A stretch of DNA of 33,287 bases from a virus, in IMG/VR virus record IMGVR_UViG_3300034520_000150, positions 1 through 33,287 of that record; one strand, written 5' to 3'. Numbering within the stretch: position 1 is the stretch's first letter; each line of letters starts with the position of its first letter. The notes under the pieces were generated by a model, which saw only the letters and a list, made by a program, of their open reading frames with translations, searched no databases and had not been told where the DNA came from. A program made the position numbers and the translations under genes. Shown piece after piece: positions 1 to 5,786 of the stretch.

Positions 1-2
1 TG

Positions 3-440
3 CAGGTAGAAAAAATCGTATATGTATCCTGTAATCCCAGTACTTTAGCAAGAGATTTAAGATTTCTCGAAGATAGAGGATATAAGGCAATAGAAGTGCA
101 GCCGGTGGACATGTTTCCTCATACGAGTCACGTTGAGACGGTTGTTCTTTTATCCCACAAAAAACCTGACGATTTTATCAGTATAAAAATGGACTATAGT
201 GAGGACAGAGAAACCAAGCCAGACCGTGTTACCTACAAGCTCATTCAGCAATATATCGAATCAAAATACGGGTTTAGGGTTCACACAGCTTATATAGCTG
301 AAGTCAAAAGAAGCTTAGGCCTGCCGATGTACGACGCACCTAATGCGGTTGAGAAATTAAAACACCCATATAAACCTGCCACACCGCACAAGGTAGAAGC
401 TATCATAGACGCCTTACGACACTTCAAGGTCATAGATTAA
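3..440 (+). CDS. rlmD: RlmD/RumA-type 23S rRNA uracil-5 methyltransferase, C-terminal part (5' truncated by window)
   Basis: This reading frame is open from the window edge to a TAA and encodes about 145 residues. The visible part carries the TrmA/RlmD hallmark [13 protein letters not shown], whose Cys is the catalytic nucleophile in this family. It is followed by [12 protein letters not shown], which holds the general-base Glu. These enzymes use S-adenosylmethionine to methylate a uridine in RNA. After the catalytic end (about residue 60) there is a tail of about 85 residues ([10 protein letters not shown]...[21 protein letters not shown]) that the E. coli enzyme lacks but that I recall from clostridial homologues. 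A terminator follows directly. I read this as the host gene bordering the prophage, although its DNA contains one TTTTATCAG copy and no GATC, so it could belong to the same element. Which uridine is modified cannot be told from the fragment. Confidence 0.8.
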   Translation, partial: QVEKIVYVSCNPSTLARDLRFLEDRGYKAIEVQPVDMFPHTSHVETVVLLSHKKPDDFISIKMDYSEDRETKPDRVTYKLIQQYIESKYGFRVHTAYIAEVKRSLGLPMYDAPNAVEKLKHPYKPATPHKVEAIIDALRHFKVID

Positions 441-486
441 GAACCCTCTCAGAGCGATTTTATTCGCCGAGAGGGTTTCTCTTTAT
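441..486 (+). terminator. Rho-independent terminator after the rRNA methyltransferase gene
   Basis: AACCCTCTC (442-450) pairs perfectly with GAGAGGGTT (469-477), followed by TCTCTTTA. The 18-nt loop contains TTTTATTCG, a one-base variant of the motif that recurs through the prophage. The next genes converge on it from the right, so it may also end the leftward operon. Confidence 0.75.
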
Positions 487-953
487 CCGCAGCCTGCAAG
501 TACTATTAGCGATTTACAAGCGTCAGGGTCTTTTCCATCCAGCCAAGTTTCAAGATTGCTTATTGATATTTCTTTTTGAAAGTCGATGCTTTCTTGGTCG
601 CACTCACTGGGAGGGTGTTCAATCGTACATATAAGTGCTGTGACTGGCTCTCCCAATGTGTAGCCATCGTACATAGGATATTCGTCAGTTAGTTCCCAAT
701 CAGGAGGGAGTTCGTTGAACAAAGACTGCAGGTACAATTCACTGAAGCCGATTTCAAGTTGTGTGAGCTTACCGTCTTGGTCTTTATCTGTATAGCATTT
801 AGCGTAAGATACCTTAAAGCCTCGATGTATAAGCATTTGCACAATCCTTATAAGCTCTACGCTGACTGTGATTGTTTTAGTGGTACACTTACAGCAAGGC
901 TTAGACCAGATGTCTGCATATAGTTCAAAGCACGACGGACACATAGTCATCAT
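483..953 (-). CDS. Zinc-ribbon protein cotranscribed with serine recombinase
   Basis: A 156-residue protein of no family I recognise. The N-terminus has two cysteine pairs (CPSC at residues 5-8 and CCKC at about 20-23), which fits a small zinc ribbon. The remainder is acidic and mixed alpha/beta, with no catalytic motif that I can name. Its start overlaps the stop of the upstream recombinase gene (ATGA at 953-950), so translation is probably coupled. That coupling suggests it works with or regulates the recombinase, for example as a DNA-binding accessory factor, but this is inference only. The gene lies at the extreme left of the prophage and reads leftward towards the rRNA methyltransferase terminator. 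Confidence 0.7.
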   Translation of the reverse strand: MMTMCPSCFELYADIWSKPCCKCTTKTITVSVELIRIVQMLIHRGFKVSYAKCYTDKDQDGKLTQLEIGFSELYLQSLFNELPPDWELTDEYPMYDGYTLGEPVTALICTIEHPPSECDQESIDFQKEISISNLETWLDGKDPDACKSLIVLAGCG

Positions 954-1549
954 ACATCTACCTCCTCCTTCACTAATTTATAGAAAGTAGTTCTTTTAAG
1001 ATTAAGTGCCTGCATAGTTTCAGTGGCAGTTTGCTCGCCAGCCTTCCACTTGCGTACCTCATCCATAAAATCTTGTGGGATTTTAGTCTTAGGCCTGCCA
1101 AACTTTATGCCTTTCTTGCGAGCCGCAGCAACTCCTTCTGCCTGACGTGTTTTGATTTTTATTCGCTCTTTCTCACTCAAGTAGGCGAGTAATTCAAAAA
1201 TTATATTAGATATAAGCTGTTTTTCAAGGTCACTTTTATCGGCAGTAGAGAGTACGGGTATATCAAGTACTACAAGGTCAACTCCCATCTGCCTGAGTTC
1301 TTGCCACTCACTTTTTATTTGCTCGTAATCACGTCCGAGCCTGTCCATTTCTTTGATAACAAGTATGTCGCCTGACCTTAATAGCTGACCTTTAAGCGTT
1401 TGGTATCCGGGACGTGAGAAATCCTTGCCAGACATCTTATCCGTAATGATGTGTCTATCCTCGACACCGTAAGCGAGTAAGGCTGCTATCTGTCTGTCAA
1501 GGTTTTGTTCTGTGGAGCTTACACGAGCGTAGCCGTATATCCTACACAT
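950..1549 (-). CDS. Small serine recombinase (resolvase/invertase family)
   Basis: A 199-residue protein with the resolvase/invertase plan. The N-terminal catalytic domain begins IYGYARVSSTEQNLDRQ, with the nucleophilic Ser in the YARVSS motif and the conserved R and Q around it. It continues through VIKEMDRLGRD and the long E-helix region LLAYLSEKERIKIKTRQAEG. A C-terminal HTH of about 45 residues (GRPKTKIPQDF...TATETMQALNLKRTTFYKLVKE) follows. This is the Hin/Gin/Tn3-resolvase size class and is distinct from the large integrase at 28036. A leftward AGGAGGTGG-type ribosome site precedes the ATG. It would cut and rejoin DNA at short dyad sites. A possible role is dimer resolution, inversion or relaxase-independent excision of part of the element. 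Candidate sites are the repeats at 1721 and 25821. Confidence 0.9.
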   Translation of the reverse strand: MCRIYGYARVSSTEQNLDRQIAALLAYGVEDRHIITDKMSGKDFSRPGYQTLKGQLLRSGDILVIKEMDRLGRDYEQIKSEWQELRQMGVDLVVLDIPVLSTADKSDLEKQLISNIIFELLAYLSEKERIKIKTRQAEGVAAARKKGIKFGRPKTKIPQDFMDEVRKWKAGEQTATETMQALNLKRTTFYKLVKEEVDV

Positions 1550-1586
1550 TAAACCACCTCCTTTGTGCTCGAAAAAGTATCTTTAC

Positions 1587-1604
1587 TTTGTGAATGTTCA
1601 CAAA
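1587..1604. promoter_or_regulatory. Perfect dyad upstream of serine recombinase, probable operator
   Basis: TTTGTGAA-TG-TTCACAAA has two perfect 8-bp arms. It sits 38-55 bp upstream of the recombinase start codon at 1549, where a repressor or the recombinase itself could control the leftward operon. The sequence CGAAAAAGTATC occurs on both sides of it (about 1570 and 1658). The function is inferred from position. Confidence 0.45.
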
Positions 1605-1720
1605 CACATGATAAGTTAGTTTTTGAACACTGTAAGCATGGTACTTTTATCTGTACGAAAAAGTATCATTTTACGAATACTGTAGCTCAAGTTATACCGG
1701 GCCTCGCACCTTTAGTCAAG

Positions 1721-1756
1721 AGTTTTATTCGATGTCATCGGGCTTCCTGCCAAAGT
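1721..1756. repeat. Direct repeat shared with 25821-25856 (copy 1)
   Basis: About 30 of 36 bases match the copy at 25821-25856: both start AGTTTTATTCG, share GTCATCGG and CTTCCTG, and end near AAAG. This copy contains the perfect 11-bp dyad CGATGTCATCG (1730-1740), which is also found at 4625-4635. It lies about 180 bp from the small serine recombinase gene. Confidence 0.5.
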
Positions 1757-1801
1757 AACCATTCCAGAAGTTCTGCCAGACAGAATCACGTACACAATAA
1801 A

Positions 1802-1830
1802 GACCCTTATCACGCAGTTTGATAAGGGTC
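1802..1830. terminator. Strong hairpin, possible bidirectional terminator
   Basis: GACCCTTATC (1802-1811) pairs perfectly with GATAAGGGTC (1821-1830) around a 9-base loop. Only a short T-rich stretch follows on either side (GTATTTC to the right), so termination is plausible but not certain. It would insulate the leftward recombinase operon from the rightward promoter at 2074. Confidence 0.5.
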
Positions 1831-2013
1831 GTATTTCAAGTCATATCAAGCTCAGAGAGGTTTTATTGGTGTAAGTCGATGATTTTATCAGGTAAGTAAT
1901 TGCAGATGGCTTGTAGAGCGATTAGAAGGCTTTTAAGCATCAGAAAATTTTTATAAAAATTTTTCGACGAATTTATTACCAAAAATCCAATTTCTAAATA
2001 TTATTTCGGATTT

Positions 2014-2083
2014 ACAGATATTATTCAGTTAAATACAGATAAAACTACTTAATATTGTTTTAAGTACAGATACTTGACAGATA
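2014..2083 (+). repeat. Four ACAGATA direct repeats in helical phase
   Basis: ACAGATA occurs at 2014, 2035, 2066 and 2077. The spacings of 21, 31 and 11 bp are close to two, three and one helical turns, so all copies face the same side of the DNA. The first lies in the AT-rich stretch and the last overlaps the -35 box of the promoter at 2074. This layout suits a cooperatively binding regulator or iteron-like initiator sites. Confidence 0.6.
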
Positions 2084-2102
2084 GATACATTTATGTTAAT
2101 AT
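2074..2102 (+). promoter_or_regulatory. Consensus promoter for the left rightward operon
   Basis: The -35 box TTGACA (2074-2079), a 17-bp spacer and the -10 box TAATAT (2097-2102) form a sigma-A type promoter about 30 bp before the first ribosome site. The fourth ACAGATA repeat overlaps the -35 box, so a protein bound there would repress, or if bound to the upstream copies, activate. Confidence 0.75.
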
Positions 2103-2135
2103 TGACTCATAGAAAACAATCAAGGAGGTGCTAAG

Positions 2136-2315
2136 ATGAATCAGGTTCTCGCAGAAAACGCAAAGATAAAGATAGGCGACACTTGGCATACAGTGACCGT
2201 AATCCTCACAGATGTGCGAGGAGGTAAGCGAGTTGAATATGTAGCTGAGGACGGCAGTGTCGTAAAGCAGGAGAAGTGGAGTACCAGCAGCTACAACACA
2301 AAGAAAAGCAAGTAA
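2136..2315 (+). CDS. Small conserved-looking protein, 59 residues
   Basis: ATG at 2136 follows AAGGAGGTG at an ideal distance and is the first gene after the promoter at 2074. The product is rich in beta-forming residues (KIKIGDTWHTVTVILTDVR) and ends in a lysine-rich tail. I do not recognise the family. First-gene position after a controlled promoter and small size fit an early phage regulator or host-interaction protein, but that is only inferred. Confidence 0.65.
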   Translation: MNQVLAENAKIKIGDTWHTVTVILTDVRGGKRVEYVAEDGSVVKQEKWSTSSYNTKKSK

Positions 2316-2370
2316 AAATAAAAGGCGGTCTGGCGGGACCACCTCAACCCCACAAGGAGGTATAGATATT

Positions 2371-2607
2371 ATGTGTAAACAATCTTTTATTAGTAAAATT
2401 ATAACAAGCCTAAAGGCTACAGTCAATGATTACAGCCTGCGTAAGATACAGTCTTATGGACCACTCGATTATGACGAGGTTAAGACAGACTATTACATCT
2501 ACAGACAGACATTAGGCGATTATGCACGTAGAGCATACGGAAAGCGATTAGCAAAGCGATTAGCAAAGCGTTTTATCGGGTTATTTACAGGGACTTACTA
2601 TATATAA
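2371..2607 (+). CDS. Small basic protein of unknown function, 78 residues
   Basis: Preceded by AAGGAGG at good spacing, this gene encodes a tyrosine- and arginine-rich protein with no domain I recognise. Near the C-terminus the peptide KRLAKRLAKR is encoded by a directly repeated 12-bp segment (AAGCGATTAGCA), so a small in-frame duplication has occurred. A TTTTATCGG copy lies in the coding sequence at 2571. The following gene starts 13 bp downstream, so the two are in one operon. Confidence 0.6.
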   Translation: MCKQSFISKIITSLKATVNDYSLRKIQSYGPLDYDEVKTDYYIYRQTLGDYARRAYGKRLAKRLAKRFIGLFTGTYYI

Positions 2608-2620
2608 GGAGGAGAAGGCT

Positions 2621-2797
2621 ATGGCTAAAAAGTTAAAGCATTATATATGCGGTGAATGTGGTGCAAGAGGATTTAAGCAAAGCATTTGTCCTCAGTGTGA
2701 AGAAGATATGCTCTCAGCTGTATACGAAGACACAGAGACAGGAGAAGAAGTTAAAGAATCATACTTAAATAAATTGTTTGGTTATGGGATTTACTAG
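2621..2797 (+). CDS. Zinc-ribbon mini-protein, 58 residues
   Basis: ATG at 2621 follows AAGGAGGAG. The first half has the rubredoxin-like ribbon YICGECGARG...ICPQCEED, with two CxxC pairs at about residues 10-13 and 23-26, able to bind one zinc ion. The second half is acidic. Such ribbons often bind nucleic acid or a protein partner, and no specific role can be assigned. It is tightly packed between neighbours in the same operon. Confidence 0.65.
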   Translation: MAKKLKHYICGECGARGFKQSICPQCEEDMLSAVYEDTETGEEVKESYLNKLFGYGIY

Positions 2798-2809
2798 GAG
2801 GTAAGGACT

Positions 2810-2911
2810 ATGAGAGATGAGCAAGAGCAACAGCAAGAACACCAGCAAGAACACGACTTTTGGGAGATATGGTTCTCAAGCCCAGAGGTGCTTGAAAAAC
2901 TGGAAAAGTAA
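2810..2911 (+). CDS. Very small acidic Gln/Glu-rich protein, 33 residues
   Basis: The start codon at 2810 follows TAGGAGGTAAGG overlapping the stop of the preceding gene. The product is dominated by an EQEQQQEHQQEH tract followed by a short amphipathic segment (FWEIWFSSPEVLEKLEK). The strong ribosome site and operon position support translation. The function is unknown, and a small interaction peptide is conceivable. Confidence 0.5.
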   Translation: MRDEQEQQQEHQQEHDFWEIWFSSPEVLEKLEK

Positions 2912-2980
2912 AGTTTATTAGGCAGTTATATTGGTACGATAACTTGGGCATGATTTAAGGCTTTCTGATTTAAGGCTGCC

Positions 2981-3004
2981 CCTAAAAATCAAATTTTTAG
3001 GAGG
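2981..3004 (+). promoter_or_regulatory. Perfect hairpin overlapping the HNH gene ribosome site
   Basis: CCTAAAAAT (2981-2989) pairs with ATTTTTAGG (2993-3001) around a CAA loop. The right arm includes the first half of the AGGAGG ribosome site (2999-3004) for the gene at 3013. Folded mRNA would partly hide the site, which would lower or condition expression of the endonuclease. Confidence 0.5.
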
Positions 3005-3012
3005 CAAGTCAA

Positions 3013-3891
3013 ATGACAAACAATACTTTAACTTTAGAACATATTAAGAACCTTATGAAACCGCTTCATTCAGATAACCACAACCACACACTTCTAATCA
3101 ATCCAGCCGACGGCAAGCACGCCATCAACCTTGCTATATTACGTTGGGCAGGAGGAGCAAAGCAATTAACACTCACCAAGTATGAGCTTCCACCTGATGC
3201 CTGCGGTAGAATTTACGTAGTAGATACTTTTATCGGCGACGTTGTAGGTAAGACATATACAGATTGGGCTAACAAAGTACATCGTGGAGAGTATATCTAC
3301 TCTGGTACATCACACACTAAGGGCGACTACAAGACATTCCCTCACGTGATGTTAGATTATATTGATGGAAGCAAGAAGCGTCGCCATTACAGACCTATGA
3401 TGCACACAATTATAGCTTATGTTTGCCCAGAAACCCGTGAGCAGTACGCACAGGCAGCACTTCTTGATATGAAGGAGAAGAACAGAACATTTGAAGAAGC
3501 CTGCGTACAAACTAACCACATGGATAAAGATGTACTCAATAACTCTATCTATAACTTAGAGGTTGTAACGACTGGAGAGAACGTAAGACACAGGAGCAAG
3601 ACAGTACGTGGAGTACCTTACAGTGCAATCTGCGATAGACCTATTGATGATTTTATACTTAGGGACCTTAAAGAGTTTACAGCCTGTGGTATAACAGACG
3701 CACGTAAATCATATCTTGATAAGCTCTGCCGACATCTATCGGAGTCAGACATTAGTCCAACAGCGTCAGAGCTACTTGTTAAAAGCGTAGATGGTAAGTA
3801 CGTAGTAGTACCGATTAAAGACCTTACAGCGTGGGGTATACTGACTAAGTTATTTTTAGCACAGGCTGTCTGCATTGTAGGCGTAAAGTAA
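3013..3891 (+). CDS. HNH endonuclease-like protein
   Basis: A 292-residue protein. The HNH core is visible as HYRPMMHTIIA (about 122-132) followed by TNHMDKDVLNNSIYNLEVV (about 167-185) and ENVRHR. This matches the phage/homing HNH_3 pattern N-H-x-D-x-D-x-x-N-N-x-x-x-N-L. The family uses a beta-beta-alpha metal fold to nick or cut DNA. An N-terminal region of about 100 residues and a C-terminal region of about 90 residues are unfamiliar and may recognise DNA. HNH nucleases encoded just upstream of terminase genes often take part in cos cleavage and packaging. A free-standing homing endonuclease is the alternative. Its ribosome site lies in a hairpin (2981-3004). Confidence 0.75.
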   Translation: MTNNTLTLEHIKNLMKPLHSDNHNHTLLINPADGKHAINLAILRWAGGAKQLTLTKYELPPDACGRIYVVDTFIGDVVGKTYTDWANKVHRGEYIYSGTSHTKGDYKTFPHVMLDYIDGSKKRRHYRPMMHTIIAYVCPETREQYAQAALLDMKEKNRTFEEACVQTNHMDKDVLNNSIYNLEVVTTGENVRHRSKTVRGVPYSAICDRPIDDFILRDLKEFTACGITDARKSYLDKLCRHLSESDISPTASELLVKSVDGKYVVVPIKDLTAWGILTKLFLAQAVCIVGVK

Positions 3892-3906
3892 ACAGGAGGT
3901 GCTATT

Positions 3907-4212
3907 ATGTATAAGTATGGTTATGGGTATAAAGATATTTTTTACGCCCACACTGATGGAAAGTTTATAGAAAAGCGTGGTATAAAGTGGACCTGTGGTA
4001 AATTCGATTTTTATTTAGTGCGTGAGGGAGCATGGATAGCTTTCGAGGCGAGGTCTGGGTATCAAGTCTTTTGGAATCACAGTCTAACACAACTGAAGGA
4101 AGACCTTGAGAGAATTGCTGCGCATGAAGCTCAATATTCTAAGGTCATTGAGGAAGCAATCAAGACCACAGGTATTAGCCCGTTATACAGGCAGATAAGC
4201 CTTTTCGATTAA
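3907..4212 (+). CDS. Hypothetical protein, 101 residues
   Basis: ATG at 3907 follows AGGAGGTGC, 15 bp after the HNH gene, so the two are co-translated. The N-terminal half is aromatic-rich and beta-like (YKYGYGYKDIFYAH...WTCGKFDFYLV). The C-terminal half is helical (LKEDLERIAAHEAQYSKVIEEAIK). No family is recognised. It is the last gene before the strong terminator at 4236, so it closes the left operon. Confidence 0.65.
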   Translation: MYKYGYGYKDIFYAHTDGKFIEKRGIKWTCGKFDFYLVREGAWIAFEARSGYQVFWNHSLTQLKEDLERIAAHEAQYSKVIEEAIKTTGISPLYRQISLFD

Positions 4213-4235
4213 AACTTAATGTAAACATATTAGAA

Positions 4236-4268
4236 ACACCCAGTGAATTTACTCACTGGGTGTTTTTC
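4236..4268 (+). terminator. Strong intrinsic terminator
   Basis: ACACCCAGTGA (4236-4246) pairs perfectly with TCACTGGGTGT (4253-4263) and runs into TTTTTCT. It ends the left operon before the packaging genes. Confidence 0.9.
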
Positions 4269-4329
4269 TGTCTTAGGCCTGTCACAGATATACGATAAAG
4301 TTCAACAAGATGTGAGGTGAGGTGAGGCT

Positions 4330-4569
4330 ATGAAAGACCGTGGAAGGAGTGCCTTGTCGGAACGAGAGCGTAAGCGTATTAAGCAGGCAATAGACGACAT
4401 TGGCATATCTATGCAGGCATTAAGTCTGCGTCTTGGTTATCACAGAGGAGCCGTTGAGCAAGTAGTGAACGGAGGGTCTACACCAAGCATTTATATGCTG
4501 GCGGACATTTATCGGTATCTTGGACTTAATTACATTGACCTCAGGGACGACGAGGCTGATGAGGCTTAA
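4330..4569 (+). CDS. XRE-like helix-turn-helix protein
   Basis: A 79-residue protein that is essentially one HTH domain: KRIKQAIDDIGISMQALSLRLGYHRGAVEQVVNGGSTPSI fits the XRE/Cro pattern, with recognition-helix residues around HRGAVEQV. The ribosome region is a triple GAGGTGAGGTGAGG before the ATG. It sits between a terminator and the putative packaging-site region, directly upstream of terS. It could be a late-gene regulator or a small DNA-binding packaging factor. It is not followed by a partner gene, and an acidic tail (DDEADEA) ends the protein. Confidence 0.7.
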   Translation: MKDRGRSALSERERKRIKQAIDDIGISMQALSLRLGYHRGAVEQVVNGGSTPSIYMLADIYRYLGLNYIDLRDDEADEA

Positions 4570-4754
4570 CCGTGCCGTTTATTTACAGGCGTTTTCTACT
4601 TTTAATTAACTTTTATTTTCATTTCGATGTCATCGACATTTTCTCAAAAGAACCCTGAACGCCTTTTATTTGCAGGCGTCAGAGGTATTGAAGAAGACGA
4701 TAGCTGGAGCGATACTCAAGTAAATAGGAGACTATTGTAAGGGGGTGTTACGCT
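4570..4754 (+). other. Region upstream of terS with direct repeats; candidate pac/cos site
   Basis: The 15-mer TTTATTTRCAGGCGT occurs at 4578-4592 and 4665-4679 (14 of 15 identical). Between them lies the 11-bp dyad CGATGTCATCG (4625-4635), also found at 1730. The second copy is part of an imperfect hairpin CTGAACGCC...GGCGTCAG. Packaging initiation sites commonly lie next to terS, so this is a candidate, without direct proof. Confidence 0.35.
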
Positions 4755-5243
4755 ATGGCGACAAAGAAGAAAACAACTGAAACAAGTACAAAGCCTACAA
4801 AGGGACAAGTGCGTCAAGTAGTGCGTGACAAGACCCACCCCGACAACCCAGCAATGACTTTACTCAGTGACCTACGCTTACACGGTGGGATTGACTATCT
4901 TTGTGATTTTATCCGTAGCTGTAAGCTTCTAAAGATAGACGACGCAGATATTGTTCACGAATTGAAGAAGCGTTATAGCCTTTTCTTAAAGGACTTCACG
5001 GAGAATGATTTCAGGACGTGGATACGCCGTGATAGAGAAATTGAGAAAGCTTATTTTAGTGCGTATGAAGCTATTGGTGCAAAAGCCATGCACAAGATAT
5101 ATGAAAGGCTTGACGACCCAGACAAAGCCGACAACGAGTTTATTCTTACTGTTGTTGATAAGTTCGGAGCAGTTAAAGACGAAAAAGAGGCTACGACAGG
5201 CACGGCAGCAATGCTTGCAGCTATCTATAACAACTTAAAGTAG
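4755..5243 (+). CDS. terS: Terminase small subunit (putative)
   Basis: A 162-residue protein immediately before the TerL-related genes. It has a charged, disordered N-terminus (ATKKKTTETSTKPTKGQ) and then a helical region that can hold an HTH (LCDFIRSCKLLKIDDADIVHELKKRYSLFL). A second helical block (DFRTWIRRDREIEKAYFSAYEAIGAKAMHKIYERL) resembles the oligomerisation region of TerS proteins. TerS binds the packaging site and loads the large subunit onto DNA. Identification rests on gene order, size and predicted architecture, since no strong sequence motif exists for this family. A TTTTATCCG copy lies inside at 4907. The start follows GGGGGTG. Confidence 0.7.
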   Translation: MATKKKTTETSTKPTKGQVRQVVRDKTHPDNPAMTLLSDLRLHGGIDYLCDFIRSCKLLKIDDADIVHELKKRYSLFLKDFTENDFRTWIRRDREIEKAYFSAYEAIGAKAMHKIYERLDDPDKADNEFILTVVDKFGAVKDEKEATTGTAAMLAAIYNNLK

Positions 5244-5256
5244 GAGGAGATAGATT

Positions 5257-5775
5257 ATGAAGACATATAAAGTTAAAGACCTCATAGTAGAAGGCGGTTC
5301 AGAGCGTGCTAAAGCACGTGATATACTACGAGACTTTGGTGAACATTTACAGGAATTAACTACTTACACAGATGAACGTTTTCATTTTGCCTTAGTAGGT
5401 CAAACGAAAGAATCAGTTAAAAAGGATATGTGCGAGGTTTTATCAGATTTATTCGGAGAAGATTTTCGCTACGATTATTCACGCAAGACTTCTCGTGACG
5501 CAGTTTTATTCGGACATAGTCTCCACATAGTAGGACTTAAAGGTCCTCATTCTGAGGCTTATATAAGAGGACTTGCAGGAATTGCAGGCATTACACATAA
5601 TGAGGTCGACCTTTGCTCTGAGGAGCAGTTTGAACTTCTTACAAGTCGTATTAGAGGTGTCAAACTTCCGATTGCTCATAGTGCTGGGTATTTAGGCATG
5701 ACTAATCCAGATTTACATTCTACGCACTGGATTCATAAGAAAGCCGAGCAAGGTGCTATAAGGCTGATTAAGTAG
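5257..5775 (+). CDS. P-loop-less partial paralogue of the large terminase
   Basis: From residue about 43 (FALVGQTKES) to its end (KAEQGAIRLIK), this 172-residue protein aligns with residues about 56-190 of the TerL at 5787, roughly 60% identical by eye. Shared landmarks include RDAVLFGHSL, the Walker B region (HNEVDLCSEEQF against HDEVSLCSEEQF), and the coupling motif YLGMTNPD. The first 42 residues are unrelated to TerL and replace the segment with the Walker A loop. The nuclease domain is absent. It has a good ribosome site (AGGAGGAGA) and an uninterrupted frame, so it is probably expressed. It could be a degenerate duplication left in place, or a subunit that modulates packaging. It sits between terS and terL. 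Confidence 0.8.
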   Translation: MKTYKVKDLIVEGGSERAKARDILRDFGEHLQELTTYTDERFHFALVGQTKESVKKDMCEVLSDLFGEDFRYDYSRKTSRDAVLFGHSLHIVGLKGPHSEAYIRGLAGIAGITHNEVDLCSEEQFELLTSRIRGVKLPIAHSAGYLGMTNPDLHSTHWIHKKAEQGAIRLIK

Positions 5776-5786
5776 TGTGATAGACT

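Larger units (their letters stand above)
1550..2135. other. Non-coding control region between divergent operons
   Basis: No credible gene is present. A rightward frame at 1565-1822 exists but has an odd composition and no ribosome site. The region holds an 18-bp dyad (1587-1604), a degenerate repeat shared with 25821 (1721-1756), a strong hairpin (1802-1830), an AT-rich stretch (about 1935-2060), four phased ACAGATA repeats and a consensus promoter. TTTTATCNG copies lie at 1646 and 1883. This is the most promising place for the element's main regulatory switch or a replication origin. Confidence 0.6.

Noticed and set aside
1565-1822. Rightward open frame of 85 codons in the left control region
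   Set aside because: No ribosome site before it. It runs through the operator dyad, the repeat and the 1802 hairpin, and its cysteine/histidine-rich composition is unlike the neighbours.
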